A DNA stretch of 64,000 nt from an uncultured Ruminococcus sp. (GTDB lineage Bacteria; Bacillota; Clostridia; Oscillospirales; Acutalibacteraceae): the NCBI GenBank assembly GCA_900539465.1, contig UQCF01000003.1:93951-157950 (forward strand), read 5' to 3'. The notes under the pieces are model-generated. The model worked only from the letters and a program-made list of their open reading frames with translations, was not told the DNA's origin and did no database searches. The position numbers and the translations under genes are program-made. Of this stretch, positions 46,861 through 56,127 are shown in pieces. The first letter of the stretch is position 1, and each line of letters begins with the position of its first letter.

Positions 46861-48525
46861 ATGACAGATATCGAAATTGCTCAGGGAGCTAAAATGCTGC
46901 CGATAACCGAAATTGCGCGTTCAGCCGGTATTGACGAAAAATATATAGAGCAATACGGCAAATACAAGGCAAAGATCGACCTTTCTTTGCTCAAAGAAAA
47001 CAAAAATGCAGACGGCAAGCTTATCCTTGTCACCGCCATAACCCCCACCCCTGCCGGCGAGGGCAAAACCACCACAACAATCGGTCTCGGTGACGGGCTT
47101 AAAAAAATAGGCAAAAATGTTGTTATTGCCTTGCGCGAGCCTTCGCTCGGCCCCGTATTCGGCGTTAAGGGCGGCGCGGCAGGCGGCGGATATGCTCAGG
47201 TTGTGCCGATGGAGGACATCAATCTTCACTTCACGGGCGATTTTCATGCAATAGGCGCGGCTAACAACCTGCTTGCGGCTATGCTTGATAACCACATATA
47301 TCAGGGCAACAAGCTCAACATTGACCCCAGAAGAATAACATGGAAGCGCTGCGTTGACATGAATGACCGCCAGCTTCGCTTTATTACGGACGGTCTCGGC
47401 GGCAGGATAAACGGCGTTCCGCGTGAGGACGGATATGACATAACCGTTGCCTCGGAAATTATGGCTGTTCTTTGTCTTTCAAATTCAATTACCGACCTTA
47501 AAGAGAGACTTTCGAGAATTATTGTCGGCTATACATACTCTGAAGAGCCTGTAACCGCAGGTCAGCTCGGCGCCGCAGGTGCGATGACCGCTCTTTTAAA
47601 AGACGCATTAAAGCCGAACCTTGTTCAGACCCTTGAGGGTACGCCCGCATTTGTTCACGGCGGCCCGTTTGCAAATATCGCGCACGGCTGCAACTCTGTC
47701 ACAGCCACCAAAATGGCAATGAAACTCGGCGACTACGCCGTTACCGAGGCGGGCTTCGGCGCAGACCTCGGTGCAGAGAAATTTCTTGACATCAAGTGCC
47801 GCTATGCAAACCTCAAGCCCTCTGCGGTTGTTATTGTTGCAACGGTTCGTGCGCTTAAAATGCACGGCGGAGTTGCCAAAACAGAGCTTGAGGCAGAAAA
47901 TCTTGATGCACTAAAAAAAGGTATTCCCAACCTTCTGCGCCATGTTTCAAATATCAAAAACGTATATAAACTGCCGTCTGTTGTTGCGGTCAACCGCTTC
48001 CCGACCGATACGGACGCAGAAATTGAGCTTATCATAAACGAGTGCAAGGCTCTCGGGGTTAATGTTGTACTATCCGACGTTTGGGCAAAGGGCGGCAACG
48101 GCGGCACAGAGCTTGCCAAAGAGGTCGTAAGGCTTTGCGAAGAAGAAAACAACTTCACATTCAGCTATGACACGGACATTAGCATAGAAGAAAAAATTGA
48201 AGCCATCGTCAAAAAAATATACGGCGGAGACGGAGTAGCGTTTTTGCCTAAAGCAAAGAAGCAAATACAGCAGCTCACCGCTCTGGGCTTCGACAAAATC
48301 CCGGTATGTATGGCAAAAACACAGTACAGCTTCTCGGACGACGCGACAAAGCTCGGCGCTCCCGACGGATTCACGGTCACCGTTAAAAACGTCAAGGTAT
48401 CGGCAGGTGCAGGCTTTATCGTTGCACTCACGGGCGATATAATGACTATGCCCGGTCTTCCCAAGGTTCCTGCGGCAGAAAAAATCGACGTTGACGAAAA
48501 CGGAGTTATTTCGGGGCTTTTCTGA
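46861..48525 (+). CDS. fhs: Formate-tetrahydrofolate ligase
   Basis: Fhs makes 10-formyl-tetrahydrofolate from formate, THF and ATP, supplying purine synthesis. The 554-residue protein has the nucleotide loop TPTPAGEGKTTTTIGLGDGL, the RREPSLGP-like ALREPSLGPVFGVKGGAAGGG and the FHAIGAANNLLAAMLDNHIYQ motif; length is normal. The start is ATG 46861 or the GTG one codon earlier; both are acceptably spaced from AAGGAG. Control by the ZTP riboswitch fits: low 10-formyl-THF raises ZTP, which should switch fhs on. Formate might come from glycyl radical metabolism, but no pyruvate formate-lyase is seen here. Confidence 0.97.
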   Translation: MTDIEIAQGAKMLPITEIARSAGIDEKYIEQYGKYKAKIDLSLLKENKNADGKLILVTAITPTPAGEGKTTTTIGLGDGLKKIGKNVVIALREPSLGPVFGVKGGAAGGGYAQVVPMEDINLHFTGDFHAIGAANNLLAAMLDNHIYQGNKLNIDPRRITWKRCVDMNDRQLRFITDGLGGRINGVPREDGYDITVASEIMAVLCLSNSITDLKERLSRIIVGYTYSEEPVTAGQLGAAGAMTALLKDALKPNLVQTLEGTPAFVHGGPFANIAHGCNSVTATKMAMKLGDYAVTEAGFGADLGAEKFLDIKCRYANLKPSAVVIVATVRALKMHGGVAKTELEAENLDALKKGIPNLLRHVSNIKNVYKLPSVVAVNRFPTDTDAEIELIINECKALGVNVVLSDVWAKGGNGGTELAKEVVRLCEEENNFTFSYDTDISIEEKIEAIVKKIYGGDGVAFLPKAKKQIQQLTALGFDKIPVCMAKTQYSFSDDATKLGAPDGFTVTVKNVKVSAGAGFIVALTGDIMTMPGLPKVPAAEKIDVDENGVISGLF

Positions 48526-48542
48526 TACGGTACAATACAAAC

Positions 48543-48565
48543 GGGGCTGCTCTTGAGGCAGCCCC
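48543..48565 (+). terminator. Hairpin after fhs
   Basis: GGGGCTGC-TCTTGA-GGCAGCCCC is a strong stem but lacks a downstream T tract, so it may be a 3' stabiliser rather than a full terminator. The segment 48566-48681 holds smaller palindromes (for example TTTGGCT-AAATG-AGCCAAA) and no gene. Confidence 0.5.
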
Positions 48566-48681
48566 GAAACTGTTATATGGGGATCTGACATAAGTGACAA
48601 CGGATTTTCTTTTGGCTAAATGAGCCAAAGCCACTGCGTCACGGCTTTCGCCGCGCCGGCTCCCGGTATAATAATAAAAAC

Positions 48682-48730
48682 GGCTATAATCCACATTCGG
48701 TCGTTCGGTAACCGTTTGTGAATTATAGCC
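48682..48730. repeat. Hairpin repeat copy B, between fhs and groEL
   Basis: A 12-bp inverted repeat (GGCTATAATCCA / TGAATTATAGCC, one mismatch) with interior ending CCGTTTG, 49 bases long like copy A. It is followed by TTTTATCTTT on the plus side and lies between convergent genes. It shares the ACCGTTTGTGAATTATAGCC end with copies A and C. Confidence 0.75.
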
Positions 48731-48763
48731 TTTTATCTTTATATATCTGCGCCGAATGCGGTA

Positions 48764-50404
48764 TTAATACATTCCGCCGCCTGCCTGACCTGCCATTGCA
48801 GCTGCTGCCGCCGCATCGCCTGCCGGGTCGGGCTTATCGGTAACAAGGCTCTCGGTTGTAAGAACCATAGCAGCTACCGAAGAAGCGTTCTGAAGTGCGG
48901 AACGCGTAACCTTTGTGGGGTCAAGGATTCCTGCTTCAAACATATCTACATATCCATCGTTGCCGAAGTCATAACCGTAGCCTGTTTTGCCTGACTCAAT
49001 AATGCTGTTGAGAATTACAGAGCCCTCAAGGCCTGCATTTGCAGCAATCTGACGTACCGGCTCTTCAAGAGCTTTAAGAACAATTCTTACACCTGTCTTA
49101 AAGTCTGCGTTGTCGGTGTCAAGCAAGGTCTTAACTGCGGGGATAGCGTTGATAAGAGCTACGCCGCCGCCTGCAACGATACCCTCTTCAACAGCGGCTT
49201 TTGTTGCTGCAAGAGCGTCTTCAATGCGAAGCTTTTTCTCTTTCATTTCGGTCTCTGTTGCGGCACCTACACGGATAACGGCTACGCCGCCTGCAAGCTT
49301 TGCAAGTCTTTCCTGAAGCTTCTCACGGTCAAAATCAGAGGTCGAAGTCTCAATAAGAGAGCGAATCTGAGCAACTCTGCTCTTGATTGCATCTTTATCG
49401 CCTGCACCGTCAACAATGATTGTATTCTCTTTGGAAACCTTAATCTGACGTGCACGGCCGAGCTGTGTGACCTGAGTATCTTTAAGCTCAAGACCGAGGT
49501 CGGAAGTGATAACCTCGCCGCCTGTGAGAATTGCAATATCCTGAAGCATTTCTTTACGTCTGTCGCCAAAGCCGGGAGCCTTAACGCATACGCAGGTGAA
49601 TGTGCCTCTGAGTTTATTGACAAGGATTGTTGAAAGAGCCTCGCCCTCAACATCCTCAGCGATTATAACAAGCTTTTTGCCTGACTGGAGAATCTGCTCA
49701 AGAAGAGGAAGAATCTCTTGAATATTTGAAATCTTTTTATCTGTGATAAGAACATAGGCATCGTCGATAACGGCCTCCATCTTATCGGTGTCTGTTACCA
49801 TATAAGGTGAAATGTAGCCTCTGTCAAACTGCATACCTTCAACAATGTCGCTGTCGGTAACTGCCGTTTTGCTCTCTTCAACAGTGATAACGCCGTCTGC
49901 GGTTACCTTTTCCATAGCCTCGGCAATGATGTCGCCGATTGTCTCATCTGCAGACGAAATTGTGGCAACTCTTGCAATGTCCTTAGAATCGGTAACGGGC
50001 TTTGAATTTGCCTTTACCGCTTCAACAGCCTTTTCTACTGCGGCTGCGATACCCTTTTTAACTTCCATCGGGTTTGCGCCTGCGGCAACATTTTTCATGC
50101 CCTCGCGAACAAGAGCCTGTGCAAGAAGAGTGGCGGTTGTTGTGCCGTCGCCTGCAACGTCGTTTGTCTTTGTGGCAACCTCTTTCACAAGCTGAGCGCC
50201 CATGTTTTCAAATGCGTCCTCAAGCTCAACATCCTTAGCGATTGTAACACCGTCGTTTGTTATAAGCGGTGCGCCGTATTTTTTATCAAGAACAACATTG
50301 CGACCCTTGGGTCCCAAAGTAATCTTAACTGTGTTTGCGAGTTTGTCTATACCTGCCTGAAGAGCCTTTCTGGCTTCTTCACCGTAAATAATTTGTTTAG
50401 CCAT
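48764..50404 (-). CDS. groEL: Chaperonin GroEL
   Basis: GroEL forms the double-ring folding chamber. The 546-residue protein starts MAKQIIYGEEARKALQAG, has the ATP loop AGDGTTTATLLAQALV, conserved KAPGFGDRRKEML, and ends in the expected glycine-methionine tail (AGGGMY). It is 22 bases downstream of groES in a CIRCE-regulated operon. Nothing unusual was seen. Confidence 0.98.
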   Translation of the reverse strand: MAKQIIYGEEARKALQAGIDKLANTVKITLGPKGRNVVLDKKYGAPLITNDGVTIAKDVELEDAFENMGAQLVKEVATKTNDVAGDGTTTATLLAQALVREGMKNVAAGANPMEVKKGIAAAVEKAVEAVKANSKPVTDSKDIARVATISSADETIGDIIAEAMEKVTADGVITVEESKTAVTDSDIVEGMQFDRGYISPYMVTDTDKMEAVIDDAYVLITDKKISNIQEILPLLEQILQSGKKLVIIAEDVEGEALSTILVNKLRGTFTCVCVKAPGFGDRRKEMLQDIAILTGGEVITSDLGLELKDTQVTQLGRARQIKVSKENTIIVDGAGDKDAIKSRVAQIRSLIETSTSDFDREKLQERLAKLAGGVAVIRVGAATETEMKEKKLRIEDALAATKAAVEEGIVAGGGVALINAIPAVKTLLDTDNADFKTGVRIVLKALEEPVRQIAANAGLEGSVILNSIIESGKTGYGYDFGNDGYVDMFEAGILDPTKVTRSALQNASSVAAMVLTTESLVTDKPDPAGDAAAAAAMAGQAGGGMY

Positions 50405-50426
50405 GATGTATTCCTCCGTTCAATAA

Positions 50427-50711
50427 TTATTCTACTACTGCAAGAATATCGCTCTGGCGAACGATGATGTATTCTTCGTTGTTGAGTTTAACCTCTGTGC
50501 CCGAATACTTGCTTGTGATTACCTTATCGCCGACTTTGACGTACATCTTAACCTCTTTGCCGTCTACTGTTCCGCCGGGGCCTACTGCAAGAACCTCTGC
50601 AACCTGGGGCTTCTCCTGTGCGGAAGCTGCAAGAATGATGCCGCTGGAGGTTGTCTCTTCAACCTCGGTGAGTTTTACTACAACTCTGTCTGCAAGTGGT
50701 TTGATAGTCAT
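50427..50711 (-). CDS. groES: Co-chaperonin GroES
   Basis: GroES is the heptameric lid of GroEL. The 94-residue protein starts MTIKPLADRVVVKLTEVEE, has the mobile loop TTSSGIILAASAQEKPQ and the GPGGTVDGKEVKMYVKVGDKV roof region. An AAGGAGG site precedes the ATG. The operator CIRCE and a promoter lie directly upstream. Confidence 0.98.
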   Translation of the reverse strand: MTIKPLADRVVVKLTEVEETTSSGIILAASAQEKPQVAEVLAVGPGGTVDGKEVKMYVKVGDKVITSKYSGTEVKLNNEEYIIVRQSDILAVVE

Positions 50712-50748
50712 ATATATGTCCTCCTTATAAAGTTTTAATATGTTCTGT

Positions 50749-50775
50749 TTAGCACTCTTTGTTCCCGAGTGCTAA
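50749..50775 (-). promoter_or_regulatory. CIRCE operator (HrcA binding site)
   Basis: TTAGCACTC-N9-GAGTGCTAA is a perfect match to the CIRCE consensus. It lies between the groESL -10 element and the start codon, in the early transcribed region, so HrcA is expected to repress groESL in the absence of heat stress. hrcA is not in this window. Confidence 0.97.
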
Positions 50776-50779
50776 ATCT

Positions 50780-50807
50780 ATTTTAGCCCGTTTTTTCTAA
50801 ATGTCAA
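50780..50807 (-). promoter_or_regulatory. Promoter of groESL
   Basis: Minus strand: TTGACA (50802-50807), 16-base spacer, TAAAAT (50780-50785), adjacent to CIRCE. Confidence 0.8.
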
Positions 50808-50891
50808 CCCTTTTAATAAAATTTAACACTTTGATAACAATTTATCCCTGCAAACAGCGGCTTACCGATTTATTTTTGTGCCAAATTATGT

Positions 50892-50897
50892 TATAAT
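50892..50897 (+). promoter_or_regulatory. -10 element before the isomerase gene
   Basis: TATAAT in a TGTTATAATG context, with only a weak -35 (TTTATT at 50869-50874). It lies downstream of the upstream ATG at 50878, supporting the TTG start at 50917. Confidence 0.45.
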
Positions 50898-50916
50898 GCA
50901 AAAAGAGGTGATACTT

Positions 50917-51702
50917 TTGCAAATCGGTGTTTCATCATCATGCTTTTATCCGCTGAAAACAGAGAGCGCGTTTAAAATAGCGGGTGAGCTCGGCGTAAAG
51001 ACAGCCGAAATATTTTTTAACTCACAGTGCGAACTGCACTCCCCTGTTTTAAACGAGATAATCGGCATACAAAATTATTACGGCATAAGCGTGCGTTCTA
51101 TTCATCCCTACACCTCATTTGCGGAACCATATATGCTCTTCGGCAAATACGAGCGCAGAACCGAAGAGGCGATAGATTTTTATAAAAATTATTTTGAGGC
51201 TGCCGAGGCACTCGGAGCAGAATGTGTTGTTTTGCACGGCGGATACCTTGCTCACCCACAGGATGAGCCGCTTTATGCAGAGGTTTTAAACAGGCTTTGC
51301 ACGGTGGCAGAGCCGTACTCCGTAAGCACGGCGCACGAAATAGTTGTCGGCAGAACCGGGAGCAGCCTTGAGTTTATGTCGGCATTAAAAAGAGACTGCG
51401 GCAAAAATTTTAAGGCGGTACTCGACATTAAGCAATGCAGGCGCAGTGCGGTTGACGAATATAAATTCATTGACCTTTTTGCGGATGACATAATGCAAAT
51501 ACACATAAGCGACTTTAACGGCTCGGCGGACTGTCTGCCACCCGGCGAAGGTGAATACGACTTTTTGAAGCTGTTTTCATATCTTAAAAAATCCGGCTAC
51601 GACAAAAGCGCGGTAATTGAGCTTTATGCCGACAGTTATGAGGATATAAAACAAATAGCGGACTCTAAAATATATTTGGAAAATATTGATAGAATGTGTT
51701 GA
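50917..51702 (+). CDS. Sugar phosphate isomerase/epimerase-like TIM-barrel protein
   Basis: The 261-residue protein is of the xylose isomerase-like AP endonuclease 2 family. Likely metal ligands are HGGY, a HEIVVGR glutamate, DIKQCRRS with Asp, QIHISDFNG with His and Asp, and IELYADS near the end. The substrate is unknown; it is only distantly similar to the protein at 20449. The start is TTG 50917, 6-7 bases from GAGGTG, giving the natural beginning LQIGVSSSCFYPL; the longer frame would start upstream of the -10 element. It is a single-gene unit ahead of nrdR. Confidence 0.8.
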   Translation: MQIGVSSSCFYPLKTESAFKIAGELGVKTAEIFFNSQCELHSPVLNEIIGIQNYYGISVRSIHPYTSFAEPYMLFGKYERRTEEAIDFYKNYFEAAEALGAECVVLHGGYLAHPQDEPLYAEVLNRLCTVAEPYSVSTAHEIVVGRTGSSLEFMSALKRDCGKNFKAVLDIKQCRRSAVDEYKFIDLFADDIMQIHISDFNGSADCLPPGEGEYDFLKLFSYLKKSGYDKSAVIELYADSYEDIKQIADSKIYLENIDRMC

Positions 51703-51728
51703 ATTTGCCTGCCTTTGTATGCTATAAT
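51699..51728 (+). promoter_or_regulatory. Likely promoter of nrdR
   Basis: TTGAAT (51699-51704, overlapping the end of the preceding gene), 18-base spacer, TATAAT (51723-51728). Confidence 0.6.
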
Positions 51729-51792
51729 AAAATTCGGTTAATTATATGGTGTAATTGCCTTTAAATCAAATCATACCGAAGGATGTGATTCC

Positions 51793-52248
51793 ATGAAATG
51801 TCCGTTTTGCGGATTTGAAGAAAGCAAGGTCATAGACTCTCGCCCCACCGACGAGGGCGAAAGAATACGCAGGCGCAGAGAGTGCGTCAAGTGCGGCAAA
51901 CGTTTCACCACATATGAGGTTATTGAGACTGTTCCCGTAATAGTCGTTAAAAAAGACAAGTCGAGAGAATCTTTTGACAGAACAAAGCTCTTTAACGGCA
52001 TTTTGCGTGCTTGTGAAAAAAGACCCGTTTCTATCGAAACAATAGACAACATGGTTGACAGCATTGAGGCGGCTTTGCAAAATTCGCTTGACCGCGAGGT
52101 TACCTCGGTTCACATCGGAGAGATGGTTATGGATAAGCTCAAGGAGACAGACGAGGTTGCATATGTTCGTTTTGCCTCGGTTTATCGCCAGTTCAGAGAT
52201 ATAAACACATTTATGGATGAGCTTGCAAAGCTTTTAAGTGAGAAATAG
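51793..52248 (+). CDS. nrdR: Transcriptional repressor NrdR
   Basis: NrdR represses ribonucleotide reductase genes in response to ATP/dATP levels. The 151-residue protein has the zinc ribbon MKCPFCG-...-CVKCGKRF (Cys3, Cys6, Cys31, Cys34), followed by the ATP-cone domain (VVKKDKSRESFDRTKLFNGI...). Length is normal. It is 13 bases upstream of the alpha/beta hydrolase gene and may be co-transcribed. No nrd reductase gene is in this window. Confidence 0.97.
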   Translation: MKCPFCGFEESKVIDSRPTDEGERIRRRRECVKCGKRFTTYEVIETVPVIVVKKDKSRESFDRTKLFNGILRACEKRPVSIETIDNMVDSIEAALQNSLDREVTSVHIGEMVMDKLKETDEVAYVRFASVYRQFRDINTFMDELAKLLSEK

Positions 52249-52261
52249 AGAGGTGCTTTAA

Positions 52262-53221
52262 ATGATTATAAATACCGTTAAAATTCTTCTTATAGTGCTC
52301 GCCGCAGTGTCGGCAATTCTTTGGGGCGCGGCGGGTTATGCTTTTAACTTTGCCATAAAGAGACCCAAAAAGAAGAAACCCGAAACAGAGGAAATCTATC
52401 TTATAAGACAGGAAATCAGAAAAGCCAACAATCAGCGTCTTTATGATTTAAATCCCGAGGATCTCACAATCAAGAGTGTTGACGGTCTTAACATGAAAGC
52501 ATGGTATCTGTCGGCAGAAAAAGAGACAAAGCGTTTTGTTATCTGCGTTCACGGCTACAACTGCAACGGCCCCGACGAATTCAGCCACATGATGCCGTTT
52601 TATCACTACGATATGGGTTATAACTATCTTTTGCCCGACCTCACCGCTCACGGTAGAAGCGAAGGCAAATACATAGGCTTCGGCACATTTGACTCAAAAA
52701 ATATTCTTCGCTGGGTTGATTATCTTATCGACCGCTTCGGCGAAGATATTGAAATTATCCTTCACGGCATCTCTATGGGCGCGGCAACGGTTATGATATG
52801 CAACGAGCTTGACCCGCCCGATCAGGTTAAGCTTATAATTGAGGACTGCGGCTACGGCTGTGCGTATGACCAGATGTGCGACACCCTTAAAAAGATGCTC
52901 GGCTTTGACTTTAAACTGCTTGTCAACATGGCAAGCGTTATATGCAAAAAGGTTGCAGGCTACAACTTTAAAGATGCAGACCCTCTCGGTCATATGGATA
53001 AGGCTAAGAACCCGATACTCTTCATTCACGGCGAAAGCGACGATTTTGTTCCGACAAAATTCGGCAAAGAGCTTTATGAGGCATGCACGGTAGACAAAGA
53101 CTTCCTTTGGGTGCCGGACACCATTCACGCATACAGCTACTACAACGCAAAAGACGAGTATGAAGCCAAGGTAAAGAGCTTTATAGCCAAACATCTTGAT
53201 AAGCAGCCTGTTGAGGCTTAA
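52262..53221 (+). CDS. Membrane-anchored alpha/beta hydrolase
   Basis: The 319-residue protein has an N-terminal transmembrane segment (about 5-30) and a serine hydrolase domain with VICVHGYNCNGPDEF, LTAHGRSEGKYIG, the nucleophile elbow HGISMGAAT, the acid loop HGESDDFVP and His in DTIHAYSYY. It resembles the family often annotated as prolyl oligopeptidase-like or peptidase S9-like 'alpha/beta hydrolase' in Clostridia. The natural substrate is unknown. A cysteine-rich patch (EDCGYGCAYDQMC) lies in the cap region. Confidence 0.85.
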   Translation: MIINTVKILLIVLAAVSAILWGAAGYAFNFAIKRPKKKKPETEEIYLIRQEIRKANNQRLYDLNPEDLTIKSVDGLNMKAWYLSAEKETKRFVICVHGYNCNGPDEFSHMMPFYHYDMGYNYLLPDLTAHGRSEGKYIGFGTFDSKNILRWVDYLIDRFGEDIEIILHGISMGAATVMICNELDPPDQVKLIIEDCGYGCAYDQMCDTLKKMLGFDFKLLVNMASVICKKVAGYNFKDADPLGHMDKAKNPILFIHGESDDFVPTKFGKELYEACTVDKDFLWVPDTIHAYSYYNAKDEYEAKVKSFIAKHLDKQPVEA

Positions 53222-53231
53222 AATATTAAAA

Positions 53232-53262
53232 CGGGTCTGTGCCTAACGGTCAGGCCCGAATT
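53232..53262 (+). terminator. Possible terminator after the hydrolase gene
   Basis: CGGGTCTG / CAGGCCCG stem (one wobble) followed by AATTTTC; it lies just before the next gene's GGAGG site. Confidence 0.5.
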
Positions 53263-53276
53263 TTCGGAGGTAAAAG

Positions 53277-54545
53277 ATGCAATACAAAGATTTATCCAAA
53301 GAAGAACTTTCAAACCTTAAGGACTCTTTGACAAAGAAATATGACGAATACAAAGCCGAGGGGCTTAAGCTTGATATGTCAAGAGGCAAGCCCTCAACGG
53401 CTCAGCTTAATTTGAGCAACGACCTCAACGACGTTCTCAACTCTTCAAGCGACTATAAATCAGAAAACGGTCTTGACGTTCGCAACTACGGAATACTCGA
53501 CGGTATACCCGAGTGCAAGCGCCTTTTTGCAGAGCTTTTGGACGTAAGTGCCGACAATCTCATAGTTTTCGGCGCGTCAAGTCTTAACATTATGTATGAC
53601 TACATCGCTCAGTGCATGATTTACGGCGCAGGCGGCAAGCCCTGGGCGGCACAGGAGGGAATCAAATTCCTCTGCCCCGCTCCCGGATATGACAGACATT
53701 TCGGTATTCTCGAAAGTATGGGCATAAAAATGATAAACATTCCCATGCTCAAAGACGGCCCGGATATGGATAAAATTGACGAGCTTATTAAGGACGAAAA
53801 AGTTAAGGGCATATTCTGCGTTCCGAAATACTCAAACCCCGAGGGCAAAACCTTCTCGGATGAAACGGTTCGCCGTTTTGCGGCAATGAAGCCTGCGGCA
53901 AAGGATTTCAGAGTAATTTGGGACAATGCCTATATAGTTCATGATTTTAACGACACGCCCGATTCTATTCTCAACATTTTTGATGCAGCAAAAGAATACG
54001 GCAGTGAAGACCTCTTTATAGAAGTTGCTTCAACGTCAAAAATCACTTTCCCCGGCGCAGGAATTTCTGTTCTTGCCGCTTCGGACAACAATATCAAAGC
54101 TATCAAAAAGCGTATGTCGGCTCAGATAATCGGACATGATAAAATAAATCAGCTTCGCCATGCGAGATACTTTAAAAACCTTGACGGCATAAAAGCTCAC
54201 ATGAAAAAGCACGCCGCTATAATCAGACCGAAGTTTGAAACGGTTCTGAACGCATTTGACAAAGAGCTCAGCGGTCTCGGCATTGCCGAATGGACAAAAC
54301 CCAACGGCGGCTATTTCATCAGTCTTTGCGTAATGCCCGGCACGGCAAAAGAGGTCGGCAGACTTTGCAAAGAGGCAGGCGTTACTCTCACCACAGTCGG
54401 CGCGACATACCCTTACGGCATTGACCCCGAAGACAGCAACATCAGAATTGCTCCGACTTTCCCCTCGGAAGAGGAACTCGCGAAAGCGGTAGAAATTCTT
54501 TGCGTATGCGTAAAGCTTGCCGCTGTGCAAAAGCTTCTCGGCTAA
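53277..54545 (+). CDS. Aspartate aminotransferase, type Ic-like (PLP enzyme)
   Basis: The 422-residue protein resembles the Asp_aminotransf (type Ic) group. Features are GLKLDMSRGKPSTAQL near the N-terminus, RNYGILDGIPECKRLFAE, the PLP aspartate in IWDNAYIVHDF, the Schiff-base lysine in STSKITFPGAG (Lys255) and the substrate arginine in SNIRIAPTFP. It would supply aspartate for the dap pathway. A GGAGG site precedes the ATG. It is followed within 25 bases by the AMP-forming ligase gene. Confidence 0.9.
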   Translation: MQYKDLSKEELSNLKDSLTKKYDEYKAEGLKLDMSRGKPSTAQLNLSNDLNDVLNSSSDYKSENGLDVRNYGILDGIPECKRLFAELLDVSADNLIVFGASSLNIMYDYIAQCMIYGAGGKPWAAQEGIKFLCPAPGYDRHFGILESMGIKMINIPMLKDGPDMDKIDELIKDEKVKGIFCVPKYSNPEGKTFSDETVRRFAAMKPAAKDFRVIWDNAYIVHDFNDTPDSILNIFDAAKEYGSEDLFIEVASTSKITFPGAGISVLAASDNNIKAIKKRMSAQIIGHDKINQLRHARYFKNLDGIKAHMKKHAAIIRPKFETVLNAFDKELSGLGIAEWTKPNGGYFISLCVMPGTAKEVGRLCKEAGVTLTTVGATYPYGIDPEDSNIRIAPTFPSEEELAKAVEILCVCVKLAAVQKLLG

Positions 54546-54568
54546 ACTTAAAATTTGAGGTAATTATT

Positions 54569-56089
54569 TTGGCTCTTTATGATGTGAGACAATTTAATAA
54601 TTTCCCCTCCTTGCTTGATATGAGTGCAAAGCTTTTCGGAGAGCTGCCTGCCTTTAGGCAAAAAAGCAGTGACGGAAGGCTTTGCGACAAAAGCTATGCC
54701 CAATTCAGAAAAGACGTGATGAGCTTCGGCTCCGCTCTTTGCAAAATGGGTCATGAGCACAGCAGCATTGCGCTTTGTGCCGGCAACAGCATTTTATGGT
54801 GCACAGCATATATGGCTGCTGCCATATACACCGCCGCGGCTGTTCCGATTGATAAAGAGCTCACGGGCAGCGACATTATAAAGGCGTTTCAAAAATCCGG
54901 CTCAAAGGTTTTGGTCACGGACAAAAAGACATACAAAAAAATTTGCTCCTGCGGCAATGACTTTCCGCAAGGAACCGTTTTAATAGGCACTGATTTTTGC
55001 GGCGGCGGCGTGCTTTCTGCCGAATCGCTTTTAGAAGAGACAAGTATAAAAGAAATGCCGCAAAAAGCCGATGACGAAATATCCGTTTTGCTTTTCACGT
55101 CGGGAACAACCGGCGACGCCAAAGCCGTTGCCCTCAGCCAAAGCAGCATTTGTTTTGACATCTCATCGGTTATGAAAATAGTAAAAATCAACGAGGGAGA
55201 AAGGGCTTTGTCTCTTTTGCCGCTTCACCACACATATGAGTGCAGTATTACTTTTCTATGCTGTTTTTATGCCGGTGTTACGGTGTGCTTCGGCGGCGGA
55301 CTGCGCGAAATATACAGCGATTTAAAGCTTTTTTCTCCGCATGCGCTGATTCTTGTTCCGCTCTTTATCGAAAACTTTTATAAAAAGCTTCACTATTTTT
55401 CAAAAGAAACCGTTTCGGAGTTTTTCGGAGGCTCGCTTCGTCTGATTGTTTGCGGAGCGGCTCCGCTCGACCCGAAATATCTTGAATTTTTCTCATCGGC
55501 AGGCATAACCGCGCTTCAGGGCTATGGATTGACGGAGTGCTCACCCATCGCCATGTGCAGCAGTGACAAAGATGTTATTTACTCATCTGTCGGAAAGCCT
55601 TTGCCGGGAACTTTGGCAAAAATCATAAACAAAGACGAAAACGGCATCGGCGAAATTTGCGTCAAAGGTAAAATGCTGATGCTCGGATATTACGAAAAAG
55701 AAAAAAGTGTTATAAAGAGCACTGACAGCGACGGCTGGTTTCACACGGGAGACCTTGGCAAAACCGACGAAGACGGCAACTATTATATAACCGGCAGACT
55801 GAAGAACGTAATAATAACCGCAAACGGAAAAAACGTCTTTCCCGAAGAATTGGAGCTGAAGCTGACATCTTACGGCGAAATCGACGAGGCTCTTGTTTAT
55901 GAGGGCAGAGATATAAGGAACGACCGAGCCGTATGCGCCAAAATCGTTACGCACGCCGAAAGAGAGCGTATAAAAGAAATAATTAAAGAAATCAACCTGT
56001 CGAACGCTCCGTTCAAAGCAATAAAGGACTTTGAAATCTGCCGTTCTCTTCAAAAAAACGCCGCGCATAAGATAGTTCGTAATAATTAA
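54569..56089 (+). CDS. AMP-dependent synthetase/ligase (acyl-CoA synthetase-like)
   Basis: The 506-residue protein has the ANL-superfamily P-loop LLFTSGTTGDAKAVALS, the TYECSI segment, the A5 motif LQGYGLTECSPI, the A7/A8 motifs GWFHTGDLGKTDEDGNYYITGR and the C-terminal lysine in NAAHKIVRNN. It resembles long-chain fatty acid CoA ligases of Firmicutes, but the acyl group is not predictable. The start is TTG 54569, 7 bases from TTGAGGT; the longer frame begins inside the aminotransferase gene. It is probably co-transcribed with the aminotransferase. Confidence 0.85.
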   Translation: MALYDVRQFNNFPSLLDMSAKLFGELPAFRQKSSDGRLCDKSYAQFRKDVMSFGSALCKMGHEHSSIALCAGNSILWCTAYMAAAIYTAAAVPIDKELTGSDIIKAFQKSGSKVLVTDKKTYKKICSCGNDFPQGTVLIGTDFCGGGVLSAESLLEETSIKEMPQKADDEISVLLFTSGTTGDAKAVALSQSSICFDISSVMKIVKINEGERALSLLPLHHTYECSITFLCCFYAGVTVCFGGGLREIYSDLKLFSPHALILVPLFIENFYKKLHYFSKETVSEFFGGSLRLIVCGAAPLDPKYLEFFSSAGITALQGYGLTECSPIAMCSSDKDVIYSSVGKPLPGTLAKIINKDENGIGEICVKGKMLMLGYYEKEKSVIKSTDSDGWFHTGDLGKTDEDGNYYITGRLKNVIITANGKNVFPEELELKLTSYGEIDEALVYEGRDIRNDRAVCAKIVTHAERERIKEIIKEINLSNAPFKAIKDFEICRSLQKNAAHKIVRNN

Positions 56090-56093
56090 ACCG

Positions 56094-56127
56094 CCCTTCT
56101 CATAAATTTAAGTGAGGAGGGTTTTTT
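56094..56127 (+). terminator. Hairpin plus T tract overlapping the next gene's ribosome binding site
   Basis: CCCTTCTCA (56094-56102) pairs with TGAGGAGGG (56113-56121, one wobble) and is followed by TTTTTT and then the ATG at 56128. The 3' arm is the Shine-Dalgarno sequence of the membrane protein gene. It may both terminate the ligase transcript and hide the downstream start. Confidence 0.65.

Noticed and set aside
48543..48565. Full rho-independent terminator after fhs
   Set aside because: The stem is strong but no T tract follows; repeat copy B further on is the better terminator.
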